64,000 bases of DNA from Pseudomonas grimontii (lineage in GTDB: Bacteria > Pseudomonadota > Gammaproteobacteria > Pseudomonadales > Pseudomonadaceae): contig NZ_VFES01000013.1 in assembly GCF_007858185.1 (NCBI RefSeq), positions 62,006 through 126,005 on the forward strand. Direction: 5' to 3'. Position numbers and translations under genes: made by a program. Shown one piece after another: positions 1 to 8,091 of this stretch (positions are counted from its first letter, which is position 1; every line of letters starts with the position of its first letter). The notes beneath the pieces are model-generated. The model was not told where the DNA came from and searched no databases. It saw only the letters and a list, made by a program, of their open reading frames with translations.

Positions 1-102
1 GTTTCGAACATAGTCTCCTTTGGCGATGTACATCGCGGCAGAGGCGAAATAGAGCAACGAAAGCAGCGCCGTGCTAATCCAGTAAATATAATTTACGATC
101 AT
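1..102 (-). CDS. DoxX-like membrane protein, N-terminal part only
   Basis: The first 34 codons of a minus-strand gene run off the left edge of the window. The visible residues begin MIVNYIYWISTALLSLLY and continue with a hydrophobic stretch (FASAAMYIAKG), the usual first membrane segment of DoxX-like proteins. An AGGA ribosome site lies about 8 bases before the ATG. The gene is divergent from the HxlR regulator at 147, a common pairing in which the regulator controls a small membrane or redox protein. Family assignment rests on the N-terminal pattern alone. Confidence 0.6.
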   Translation of the reverse strand, partial: MIVNYIYWISTALLSLLYFASAAMYIAKGDYVRN

Positions 103-146
103 GTGGTTTTCCTAAGCAGGTATTGTTACGTCGACTTAGGGCAAAG

Positions 147-599
147 ATGTCGCCTAACATAAAAATCCACAAGCAGGATGAAAAAGTGGTGCTTAGTATG
201 GAAAACCAGACTAATGATGACGCTCAGATCAACATGCACGAGGAAATGCGCCGCGCATTTTCGCTGCTTTCAGGCAAGTGGAAGCTGGAAATCATGTGGC
301 TGCTGAATCAGCGCATCTATCGTTTTGGGGAACTGCGCAAGGCGATTAGCGGTATCACGCAACACATGCTGACGGCGCAACTCCGAGAGCTTGAAAACGA
401 TGGCCTGATCTCGCGAACAGTCTTCGCGGAAGTACCACCGCGCGTCGAATATGAGATGACCGCAAAAGCACGCGCACTCGGGCCGACGATGGCGGCACTC
501 GCCACCTGGTGGAGCGAGTACGGGAAAAGCGTCCCCGTGAAACCAAATCCACGTGGCCGAAAAGCTAACAGCACCCGCAAAGGTGATGGTGCGGTTTAA
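147..599 (+). CDS. HxlR-family winged-helix transcriptional regulator
   Basis: A 150-residue one-domain DNA-binding protein. The HxlR winged helix covers roughly residues 30-120: LLSGKWKLEIMWLL (first helix), RFGELRKAISGITQHML (helix-turn-helix), ELENDGLISRTVF and PPRVEYEMT (wing). The ATG at 147 was chosen because AGGG lies 6 bases upstream; an in-frame TTG at 123 has no such site. A basic tail (PRGRKANSTRKG) follows the domain. It is divergent from the DoxX-like gene and probably regulates it and itself. HxlR members often sense electrophiles through a cysteine; none is obvious here, so the signal is unknown. Confidence 0.85.
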   Translation: MSPNIKIHKQDEKVVLSMENQTNDDAQINMHEEMRRAFSLLSGKWKLEIMWLLNQRIYRFGELRKAISGITQHMLTAQLRELENDGLISRTVFAEVPPRVEYEMTAKARALGPTMAALATWWSEYGKSVPVKPNPRGRKANSTRKGDGAV

Positions 600-705
600 A
601 CCTGAGCGATTCACTGCAGCCGAGGTGATGTGCGACGTGCCTCCTGCGCCTTGAAAGCCAGCTGATTCAGAACCTCCGACACTTACTCCAAGGTCAGTTA
701 GCTAT

Positions 706-1326
706 CTAGTCTATTTGCGTAATCGAATTCCAAGCAGCCTTCGCGAGAAAGTCCTGATACTGCTTCGGGCTTTTTTTGACCCTCCCGGAAAGCCAAGCAC
801 GCGAATAGCTTTCTGTCGCTCCGATGATAAGTGACGGTAAGAGTTCTACAGGAAGATGACTGAACTGCTCCTTGCGGCCCTCGACACTCATCCAGTCCAG
901 CAACTGCCTGTTGCGTTGTTTATTGCGTTCAAGCAATTCACCGTTGAAAGGCCCACTTGAGACGGCGTAGCGACTTTGGAAAATAAAGCGAGCCCAATCC
1001 GGTTGTTCATCGACCCATTCAGCGTAGCTATAGATCAGGGCCGCTACACCCGCTTGAGCCGTCTGTGCTTTCTGCAAATAGCTATCTCGGAGCGCTGCCT
1101 GATCTTCTAGCGCAGCGAAAAAAAGAGCGGCCACCAGTCCCTCTTTACTGCCGAAGTGATGATAGATAGCGCCTACGCTCGTTTCGCATTGAGCCCGAAT
1201 GGTTTCGATGTTTGTGGCTTCGATGCCTACCTCGTTAAAGCAGGCAAGTGCTCGGCGCAGGATAGTGCGCTTGAGCTCGCTACGCCTTCCCGGATAGATA
1301 CGCTCGATCAGATCAGTTGAATGCAT
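706..1326 (-). CDS. TetR-family transcriptional repressor
   Basis: About 206 residues. The TetR N-terminal helix-turn-helix lies near residues 12-60 (RSELKRTILRRALACFNEVG ... SVGAIYHHFGSKEGLVAALF), followed by an all-helical ligand domain with no assignable ligand. The ATG at 1326 is used; an alternative in-frame TTG sits 15 bases upstream, and neither has a strong ribosome site. The gene is divergent from the hotdog thioesterase at 1462, and the shared intergenic region holds a 7-3-7 palindrome typical of a TetR operator. It most likely represses the thioesterase gene. Confidence 0.85.
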   Translation of the reverse strand: MHSTDLIERIYPGRRSELKRTILRRALACFNEVGIEATNIETIRAQCETSVGAIYHHFGSKEGLVAALFFAALEDQAALRDSYLQKAQTAQAGVAALIYSYAEWVDEQPDWARFIFQSRYAVSSGPFNGELLERNKQRNRQLLDWMSVEGRKEQFSHLPVELLPSLIIGATESYSRAWLSGRVKKSPKQYQDFLAKAAWNSITQID

Positions 1327-1387
1327 GAGGGGAAACGCCAAATGAAGCGGAGTCTATAGGGTGAACGCACCGTAAAGAAAGCTTGGC

Positions 1388-1440
1388 TTGACAGCTTCCA
1401 GATATACAGAATATTGTTCCGCTACAGAATATTATTCTGT
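1388..1440 (+). promoter_or_regulatory. Promoter and TetR-type operator for the thioesterase gene
   Basis: A consensus -35 hexamer TTGACA (1388-1393) is followed 18 bases later by TATTGT (1412-1417). Over and just after the -10 lie a partial repeat, ACAGAATATTGTTC (from 1406), and a perfect 7-3-7 palindrome, ACAGAAT-ATT-ATTCTGT (1424-1440). Two copies of the ACAGAAT half-site on a promoter between a tetR and its divergent neighbour are what a TetR operator looks like. Binding is inferred. Confidence 0.65.
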
Positions 1441-1461
1441 ATCCAGCCAAGAGGGTATCTC

Positions 1462-1902
1462 ATGAGTCAAGCTCTAAGCATGTTCAATAGCGTAGGCCCC
1501 GCCGCGTTCAGCAATATGGCCTGCCAAATGGCACCTTACTTCAGCACGATCGCCCCTGAGATTTCAGAGCTCAGCCCAGGCCATGCAGTCGTTAACGTGC
1601 CGTTTCGCAAGGAAATCACCAACCATCTGGCATCTGTGCATGCGATAGCCCTATGCAACGCAGCCGAGCTCGCGGGCGGAATGATGACTGACGCTTCGAT
1701 TCCTTCAGGCGCCAAATGGATTCCGAAAGGCATGACCGTTGAATATCTCGCGAAAGCAAAATCGAGCATTCGAGCTGTAGCTGATGGCGGCGGTATTGAC
1801 TGGAAAACCGGCGGCGACAAGTTCGTTCCGGTTGATATCTTCGACGAGGGTGGCGTGAAAGTTTTCACTGCCAGAATCACGATGAATGTGAAAATCGCTT
1901 AG
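1462..1902 (+). CDS. Hotdog-fold thioesterase (DUF4442/PaaI-like)
   Basis: A 146-residue protein with the look of the DUF4442/4HBT hotdog family: an N-terminal helix (MSQALSMFNSVGPAAFSNM), the segment VPFRKEITNHLASVHAIALCNAAELAGGM resembling the catalytic hotdog helix, and C-terminal strands ending in VFTARITMNVKIA. Such enzymes hydrolyse acyl-CoA thioesters in the cytosol; the acyl group cannot be told. The ATG at 1462 follows GAGGG by 7 bases and is preferred to an in-frame start 48 bases upstream, which would overlap the operator. It is divergent from the TetR gene and probably repressed by it. Confidence 0.8.
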   Translation: MSQALSMFNSVGPAAFSNMACQMAPYFSTIAPEISELSPGHAVVNVPFRKEITNHLASVHAIALCNAAELAGGMMTDASIPSGAKWIPKGMTVEYLAKAKSSIRAVADGGGIDWKTGGDKFVPVDIFDEGGVKVFTARITMNVKIA

Positions 1903-1914
1903 GCCTTTTCTATA

Positions 1915-1935
1915 GGCTCGGCGTTATGCCGAGCC
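1915..1935 (+). terminator. Stem-loop after the thioesterase gene
   Basis: An 8-bp perfect stem GGCTCGGC/GCCGAGCC with a 5-base loop starts 12 bases after the thioesterase stop. No long T run follows, so it is a weak or factor-assisted terminator candidate. Confidence 0.5.
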
Positions 1936-2802
1936 AAATCGCTCCTGCTGAGAGCATGAAAAATGCGTCATAGTTTCAACAATTAACTTTCACCGGTAGA
2001 GTTTGAAAAACGCTACACAGGGGGCTTGGGGAGTGTCTAGAAAACCCGGAGCGATTCAGGGCGTTACACGCCCCCTAATAATGGGGATGAAGGCGGACTC
2101 TGGATCTGCATTACAGAGGAACATCCCGCCTTCGTCAGAAAATGCCGGCGCGTCATGCACAGATTCGACAGGGCAAAGACTTTCACCAACTGCGCGGTTT
2201 TCTTGGGCAGCCATGGAAGCGCACCTTCACTTTATCCAACTCGATATTGCGTCTGGCGCACCGTTAGCGGGCCAGTCTTCGACTCGAGCGGCTAGCGACC
2301 TTCGAATTGAACGCAATGTCTTGCGGTTTCGGTGGGGATACCTTGGGAAATTGGACGTGACCGTCAGCGTGCGCGGTCATTACGGAGACAACGGAATCAA
2401 GTCGGATTTCACAGAGGGCATATGCATGCTCCTTCGTGCAGATATAAAACGTGCTTTGCTGAAACATCGGGAGCATGAGGGGGCAACCGATACACCTCAA
2501 CTCCATCCACGATTCGATGTTCTACCTGGACGTGCCCCATCATTCGATGTGCAAGCCTGGCCGGGCCCATCTTGCGCACTTTTTAAATACTTTCGAACAA
2601 CGTTTCGAGAGAACCGCAAATTCATTTTCGCCGGGGCATGCGTAGGAGCGCAACAATCACCCGAATTTGAAAGGCTGGCATTTAGGGATCACCTATGGCG
2701 CTCAGCACCTCGCTCACTCTTGCACACTACAAAAGGAGGAGCCTGCAATGCGAGGTGCATTTCACTTCCTGGCCCGCATACCGAGCAACTGCAATGCCCT
2801 TT
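1936..2802. other. No supported gene (possible decayed DNA)
   Basis: This 870-base stretch lies between the thioesterase and a LysR gene. The longest open frame (2003-2827, plus) would encode 274 residues with no recognisable domain, an irregular composition, a poor start context and overlap with the LysR stop. Short minus-strand frames are equally unconvincing. I see no RNA gene or repeat in it. It may be eroded coding sequence. Confidence 0.4.
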
Positions 2803-3708
2803 TCAATGTCTATCGACTAAAACATAGTCGATGAATGCGCGAAGTTTGGGCAGCACATTTCGCCGACTGGGATAATAAAGCGCCAATCCGGGAAAGGTCA
2901 CCGAGAAGCTTTCGAGTAAGACTTCAAGTGTTCCAGCGTGGATATTGCGCGCAACGAGAGATCGCGGAAGCATGAACAATCCGACCCCTCGCTCCGCGGC
3001 GTGAATACAAGCGGCCACATCATCCAGTATCAACGGACCACGAACGCGCACTACGTGTCTTTCGCCCGAGACGCTGAATGTCCAGCTGTCCAGCACAATA
3101 CCCGCCTGCCGATAGGTGATGCACGGCAGACTTAAGATATCATCAGGTAGCAGCGGCCGCGCATAGCGCGCAATCAGGGACGGTGAGCCGACAACAATGC
3201 TGGGTTCTTCAGCGGTCAGAGGTACCGCAACCATATCAGCGTGTACATAGGAACGCGGTCGTACTCCGGCATCGCAACCTTCATCAATGATGTCCACCAG
3301 GTGATCATCACCGACAAATTCAAGCTGTATTCCCGGGTTCGCGCTGAGGAACCCAGGCACGAAGCGTTCTGTCAGCATAGGAACACTTGCCCTGGGAACA
3401 CTGATTCGAAGCAGCCCGGTTACAGACTCACCGAAGTTACGCGCGGACTCAATTCCCAGAAGTACCTGCTGAGCAGCAGGCCGCACTTGAAGCAGCAGTC
3501 TTTCTCCAGCCTCAGTCAGTCCGACGCTTCTGGTAGTTCGTGCCAGCAGTGGCACTCCCACTCGCTGCTCGAATACGCGTATCGCCTGACTAACAGCTGA
3601 TGGTGTAATGCCAAGGCGGCGCGCAGCCGCCCTGAAGCCGCGCTCCTCGGCGACCGCCAAGAACACGAGAACCCCATCTAACTCACCGCGTCCAATTGTG
3701 TAGTTCAT
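2803..3708 (-). CDS. LysR-family transcriptional regulator
   Basis: A 301-residue LysR protein. The N-terminal winged helix is at about residues 9-68 (FLAVAEERGFRAAARRLGITPSAVSQAIRVFE), and the effector domain follows (LLRISVPRASVPMLTERFVPGFL ... DAGVRPRSYVHADMVAVPL). Its sequence type matches regulators that stand divergent from oxidoreductase genes. Here it faces the MDR oxidoreductase at 3797 across 88 bases, so that gene and the following DUF1330 gene are the likely targets. The inducer is unknown. Confidence 0.9.
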   Translation of the reverse strand: MNYTIGRGELDGVLVFLAVAEERGFRAAARRLGITPSAVSQAIRVFEQRVGVPLLARTTRSVGLTEAGERLLLQVRPAAQQVLLGIESARNFGESVTGLLRISVPRASVPMLTERFVPGFLSANPGIQLEFVGDDHLVDIIDEGCDAGVRPRSYVHADMVAVPLTAEEPSIVVGSPSLIARYARPLLPDDILSLPCITYRQAGIVLDSWTFSVSGERHVVRVRGPLILDDVAACIHAAERGVGLFMLPRSLVARNIHAGTLEVLLESFSVTFPGLALYYPSRRNVLPKLRAFIDYVLVDRH

Positions 3709-3796
3709 CTAAACAGTATGAGTAGGTGGCAGTGGATTATCAACCACGGCATTCAAGGGGAAAATAACGTACCACCTCCCTAGAAAGGCTTGCTCC

Positions 3797-4813
3797 ATGA
3801 ATGCTGAAACCAAACAAAACCGCGCCTATCACCTCGAAAAATTTGGCGGGCTCGATGGCCTTGTCAACGGTGCCATAGCGATTCCGACTCCGGCCTCAGG
3901 CGAAGTCGTCGTCCGCGTACGCGCCTCCTCATTGAATTTCCGAGACATCCTCATTCTGCAAGGACACTACACAGCGCCAGTACCATCGGGCACCATCCCT
4001 CTTTCCGATGGTGCTGGTGAGGTGGTCGCCGTTGGCGAGGGAGTGACTCGCTTCGTCACTGGGGATCGAGTCGTGAACTCATTCTTCCCTGAATGGATCG
4101 ACGGGCCGTTCACCGGAAAATATTCCCAGTACTCATATGATGTCGACGGCTGGCTGGCAGATTACCGCGTCACACCAGAAAACGCTCTGGCACATATTCC
4201 TGGCAGTCTGAGCTTTGAAGAGGCCGCTACCCTACCATGTGCTGCGGTCACTGCGTGGTCTGCGGTCAAAGGAGTAAGCGCAGGCGACACGGTACTGACA
4301 CAGGGAACGGGAGGCGTCTCGCTGTTCGCCATCCAATTTGCGAAAGCGTTGGGCGCGCGCGTCATTGCCACCACATCCAGCGATGAGAAGTCCGAACAGC
4401 TCAAGCTGCTGGGCGTAGACGAAATCATAAACTACAAAACCCATCCCGCATGGTCGCAACAGGTCCGGGCGCTTACCAACGGCAATGGCGTCAATCGCAT
4501 CGTTGAGGTGGGTGGCCCGGGCACTTTCCAGGAATCGGTCAAGGCCATTGCGGTAGGTGGCCAGGTTTCGATGGTTGGAGTACTCGCGGGCTTGGAAGGC
4601 AGCGTCGACTTCATGTCCATGTTCATGAGCCAGGCACGATACCAGCCTATCGCCCTGGGCAGTCGACAAGATCTGGAAGATTTGATCGCAGGCATCGCCG
4701 CGCATGGAATCAGCCCTGTAATCGACAGTCGTTTTGAGTTTGGGGACGCCAAGCGGGCGTACGAAAAACTCATGACACGCGACGTCTTCGGCAAGGTCGT
4801 TATCAGCCACTAA
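3797..4813 (+). CDS. Zinc-independent medium-chain alcohol dehydrogenase/quinone reductase-like protein
   Basis: A 338-residue MDR protein. The GroES-like domain spans about residues 30-150, with LSDGAGEVVAVGEGVTRFVTGDRVV in its core, and the Rossmann fold starts at GTGGVS (170-175), continuing through IATTSSDEKSEQLKLLGV. The cysteines and histidines that bind catalytic and structural zinc in classical alcohol dehydrogenases are absent, so it is probably an NADPH-dependent quinone or enone reductase-type enzyme. It is divergent from the LysR gene and 40 bases before the DUF1330 gene, with which it is probably cotranscribed. The substrate is unknown. Confidence 0.88.
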   Translation: MNAETKQNRAYHLEKFGGLDGLVNGAIAIPTPASGEVVVRVRASSLNFRDILILQGHYTAPVPSGTIPLSDGAGEVVAVGEGVTRFVTGDRVVNSFFPEWIDGPFTGKYSQYSYDVDGWLADYRVTPENALAHIPGSLSFEEAATLPCAAVTAWSAVKGVSAGDTVLTQGTGGVSLFAIQFAKALGARVIATTSSDEKSEQLKLLGVDEIINYKTHPAWSQQVRALTNGNGVNRIVEVGGPGTFQESVKAIAVGGQVSMVGVLAGLEGSVDFMSMFMSQARYQPIALGSRQDLEDLIAGIAAHGISPVIDSRFEFGDAKRAYEKLMTRDVFGKVVISH

Positions 4814-4853
4814 GGTGATGACCACCCAGTCAACGATAACTTAGGGGCCGATC

Positions 4854-5144
4854 ATGACTGCTTATGTAATCTTCATCCGAGAGAAAACGCTCGATCAGCA
4901 TGAGCTTGATATCTATGCACAAAAAGCCACCATTGCTCTTGCCGGCCTGCAGTCCACGGTGCTTTCAGCCTATCAACGGATTGAGGCGTTTGAAGGGGAC
5001 TTACCAGAAGGCGTTGTACTTTTCTCCTTCCCGACATTCGACGAAGCCACGGCCTGGTATCACGGCGACGCGTATCAGTCCATCGTTGGACACAGGCTCA
5101 AGGGTGCAATCTATCGAGGGTTTGTCATAGACGGAGTAATTTAA
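4854..5144 (+). CDS. DUF1330 domain protein
   Basis: A 96-residue protein made of a single DUF1330 ferredoxin-like fold, with YVIFIREKTLDQHELDIYAQKA at the start and the family pattern of YQRIEAFEGDLPEGVVLFSFPTFDEATAWYHGDAYQ. These small dimeric proteins have no established reaction. It follows the MDR oxidoreductase closely and probably shares its transcript and LysR control. Intact and normal length. Confidence 0.82.
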   Translation: MTAYVIFIREKTLDQHELDIYAQKATIALAGLQSTVLSAYQRIEAFEGDLPEGVVLFSFPTFDEATAWYHGDAYQSIVGHRLKGAIYRGFVIDGVI

Positions 5145-5210
5145 AACGCCTACCGAGGATATCCAGAACCCTGCGTCGGCCGTCGAAGGACACTTACCTA
5201 GGCTTACTAA

Positions 5211-5372
5211 TCAGGAAAAGCTGCCGTCGGCGCAATGCGCGACGTGTTCGCAAAGATTAGAGCGCAAGGAGGTATCCAGAATGTGGATGAGGCCCTGCCC
5301 TCGGTCAAAGATATCATCGCCCTGCAAGGCGATACGCAAATGCGCAATCTGGAAGCAAAATATCTGAGATAA
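5211..5372 (+). pseudogene. Unidentified 3' gene remnant
   Basis: An open stretch of 53 codons bounded by stops has protein-like composition (VFAKIRAQGGIQNVDEALP ... MRNLEAKYLR) but no start with a ribosome site; an internal ATG at 5235 is possible. It looks like the carboxy end of a lost gene. I cannot assign the family. It sits directly before the livG-like remnant in a stretch with no intact gene from 5145 to 6378. Confidence 0.35.
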
Positions 5373-5699
5373 GAATGCACCGTAATCCAGCCTTTCCTTC
5401 TAAGCCGATGTGACCACGGCAGTACGCCGGATACGTAGCGAGAGGCGACTGCATCCATTCTAATACTCTTGCGACGGCCACTACAGGTCGTCGCCTCGTT
5501 AGCTAAAAATCCGTAATCTTTTCGCCCGAAATCAAGACCGCCGCTAAGCAGTAAAATCTGTAAATAATCGACATCTTTCGATGCCTTCAACTTAAGTACC
5601 GAAGCTGTCCACCAGATGCTTAAGTCGACTGGCCTGCTGCTCAAGGTCGTCACATGCACGCAAGGTGTGATGCCCAGCTGTTTACCCACCATCACTGTT

Positions 5700-6118
5700 C
5701 ACGGTACATCAGGTGGCCCAGGCTGGTGTCGTCCGAACCTTTCAGAACATTCGCCTATTCAATGCCAGAAGGGACCCGGAAAATGTCACGGTCGGTGCCG
5801 TATGCGCTCCTGGCAACGGTCTGTGGGCGTTCTTGAGCTGTCATCGCAAGGCCCGAGAAGAAGAAGCGCACACAGGTGAATCGCCTACCGCTTGTTGAAA
5901 TATACGGGCGTTGCGTCATTCACCGATTATCGCGTCGACAGCTTCGCCTACAGCCAACCAACTGCGCCTGAAATCGCCCGAGCCCTGGCCACCGAGCCAT
6001 CCTCGCTGGTTCTCGGCGAGCCGTCCGACGAAATGAACGCCCGCAAAAAGGCACAGTTGCGGGCCTACTGGAAAAGATCTGCGACGATGTCCACACCCTG
6101 TTACTGATCAAACACCAA
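5700..6118 (+). pseudogene. livG: Decayed livG-like branched-chain amino acid ABC ATPase
   Basis: Three reading frames together spell most of a LivG ATPase. Around 5713-5800 one reads AGVVRTFQNIRLFNA then NVTVGA, the LivG-specific segment after Walker A. In the next frame, 5892-6050, comes YSQPTAPEIARALATEPSSL followed by VLGEPSDEMNARKKAQLRA, matching the signature/Walker B region (YGQQRRLEIARAL, LLVLDEPAAGMN). A third frame, 6063-6115, reads LLEKICDDVHTLLLIKH, the H-loop (LLIEHD in live proteins). The signature LAYGQQ has become FAYSQP, the catalytic DEP is GEP and the H-loop has drifted, so the protein could not work even if frames were restored. The Walker A part is missing or unrecognisable. 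Confidence 0.75.
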
Positions 6119-6378
6119 TTTTACTTTTTGAACCTTACCAAACATCTACGGTCTGTGATTGACCTACGCCACTTTGCCAATATCCGCATACCTCTCTGGT
6201 GGTGAGTGGGCGAGGTAAACAGCTAGCTTCGTACCAAGGGAAAACAATGAATCAATAGGTAGATGGAGTGACCTCAACCGAGTGACGAGTCCAGAAGAAC
6301 AGCTGCTGCCATCAGCCTGGCTGACGTAGAGATACTTCACGGGAGGCCTGTCCATCAGAAATGGAGGTCTGTCCGCAT

Positions 6379-7011
6379 ATGTCTGTGTATATTTTCAATC
6401 CACAAACTAAAACCTTCTATAGGCCCATCGACGCAGCATTACGTTGGTGCAACCTCATTCGTCACGAAACACAAATAGTACAAGCTACTGAGGTCTGCCC
6501 AGAGAAACTTGGCAAACTTTTCCCACAGTGGCCGTGCCTGCGCGCAACTACAGAAAAAATCTACGACGCGGTGCGTAACGAAGAGCTGCCTTATGGCTGT
6601 CTCGGTATTTCGGTTCCTATGGGGAGTTACGTAGAACCTTATCAATTAACCATACGCCACTCTGATTTGCGCCACTGGATGCAGATTCACTATCCCGACC
6701 AAAAGCCTAGCTTTCTGTTTGAGCCCGGCAGGGATGCTCATGAAAAAGTCAGCCTAGGAACGTTCCTTGCACTTAAAGCTGATCGGGACGTCATCCTGCG
6801 AGAGCTGAACACGCTACAGCAGCACCATCAAGATTTTTTGAGAGATCTTCAAGCGATCGGACTAGAGCGGGATGAGCTCAAAGCATTGGTCAAAACGCAT
6901 GGCCACCTCAGTGAGCGTAGCGAAATCACGTATCAAAATATCATTGGTGTTTTAGTCAACCTGTTTCTGGGCCATTCACCCGCTGGAAAGCCTCTCTCCG
7001 TAAGTGCCTAA
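6379..7011 (+). CDS. Hypothetical protein with C-terminal coiled coil
   Basis: A 210-residue protein beginning MSVYIFNPQTKTFYRPIDAA. GGAGG lies about 10 bases before the ATG at 6379, making it a better start than the upstream ATG at 6361. The N-terminal half is globular with several tryptophans. Residues roughly 125-180 form a charged heptad-like helix (LKADRDVILRELNTLQQHH ... ERDELKALVKTH). No membrane segment or enzyme motif is visible. I do not recognise the family. It stands alone among decayed sequence, with lower GC than its neighbours, which would fit acquired DNA. Confidence 0.6.
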   Translation: MSVYIFNPQTKTFYRPIDAALRWCNLIRHETQIVQATEVCPEKLGKLFPQWPCLRATTEKIYDAVRNEELPYGCLGISVPMGSYVEPYQLTIRHSDLRHWMQIHYPDQKPSFLFEPGRDAHEKVSLGTFLALKADRDVILRELNTLQQHHQDFLRDLQAIGLERDELKALVKTHGHLSERSEITYQNIIGVLVNLFLGHSPAGKPLSVSA

Positions 7012-7081
7012 GCGCTGATCCCATATGACAAGGATTAAAATGCGCGAAAACCTTCAGTTTTAAACTGATCGTTCATGGGTG

Positions 7082-7225
7082 CCAATTGCGTCATTACGCG
7101 ACGCCGAGGCAATCATGCAGGTCATGGACGCGGCCTACGCTTCAGCTCGGCAAGGAGGTGCACTTTTGACGCTGACAGGCGATGAATACACTCGCATTCA
7201 CACCACCGAATCCGAATCCATTTGA
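7082..7225 (+). pseudogene. Short gene remnant, possibly an oxidoreductase C-terminus
   Basis: Forty-seven codons (PIASLRDAEAIMQVMDAAYA then SARQGGALLTL, ending at TGA 7223) lack a start. The pattern of a helix of the form DAExxMxVMDAAYxSAR before a short strand resembles the end of Gfo/Idh/MocA oxidoreductases, but the match is weak. The surrounding 7012-7371 holds no intact gene. Confidence 0.3.
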
Positions 7226-7371
7226 GAGTGGCTGATGGCATGGCGATCCCTCAAGGATGGATACGCCACATTTATTCATGTGACCATTTACCACAATAGT
7301 CACAATCTCGACAGATGAAGCCGAACTTACAGGGACACATTGGCGCAGTGATAGAGCTGATCAGCGTCGGC

Positions 7372-7992
7372 TCACGGCATCAAGCTACGCAGAATGAGAT
7401 TGGAGGTGAGGACTGGAGCCAGCTCGACGAAGTCAAGGTTGTATTGCAAAAGCAACGGATTGACGAAAGGGCGAAGCGCAAGGTGGATCGCATCGACCGT
7501 TTCGTCCAACGGTGTCTTGCGTTCAAATTCACCGAGTTCTCGTCCTTCGCGCACGATCTGCAACACGAACTGCCTGACCTGCGCATCATATTTCAGTGTG
7601 CTGGGCCAGCTCTCAGACGCTGCAAATGCGGCGATGTCATAGAGCTTGCGGTCACTGAAGAACAAATTCACCCCGGTAGCGATCAGCGTTTTCACCAGGC
7701 GGCGAAAACGTTCGGTCGGCGAGATGTCCTCTACATTGATGGCTTGCTCTACTGCGGCAATGATTTCCGCCAGGCAATTGGCACAGATAGCCTCACCAAT
7801 TGCCTGCTTGGAATCAAAGAACTTGTAGATGTACGCCTTGGAAAACCCGATCGCTTTGGCCAGGTCGGAGACCGTGGTTTTGCTGTAGCCGTATTGACTG
7901 AAGTGCTGATTGGCCGCTGCGACAATCTGGTCCCGGATCTCATGATCGGCTGGGCCACGGGTGCTGGGGGAAGCTATGGAGGTCTTGTTCAT
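7372..7992 (-). CDS. TetR-family transcriptional regulator
   Basis: A 206-residue TetR protein. The helix-turn-helix lies at about residues 18-65 (IRDQIVAAANQHFSQYGYSK ... LAKAIGFSKAYIYKFFDSKQAIGEAI), and the helical C-terminal domain resembles TetR_C_7/AcrR-like regulators. No efflux or enzyme gene lies next to it; the gene upstream on the same strand is an unrelated LysR at 8092, and downstream is decayed DNA. Its targets may have been lost or lie elsewhere. Confidence 0.88.
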   Translation of the reverse strand: MNKTSIASPSTRGPADHEIRDQIVAAANQHFSQYGYSKTTVSDLAKAIGFSKAYIYKFFDSKQAIGEAICANCLAEIIAAVEQAINVEDISPTERFRRLVKTLIATGVNLFFSDRKLYDIAAFAASESWPSTLKYDAQVRQFVLQIVREGRELGEFERKTPLDETVDAIHLALRPFVNPLLLQYNLDFVELAPVLTSNLILRSLMP

Positions 7993-8091
7993 GCGGCTAG
8001 CTTACGCATCCGAAAAGCCCTTGACAACGGGTGACCGCTTTATAATTTCGTCACCAACTTGCAATGATAAACAGCGAGTACCCTCATCTTT

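Noticed and set aside
2003..2827. 274-codon open frame as a real gene
   Set aside because: Poor start context, no family resemblance and overlap with the LysR gene; kept only as unassigned sequence.
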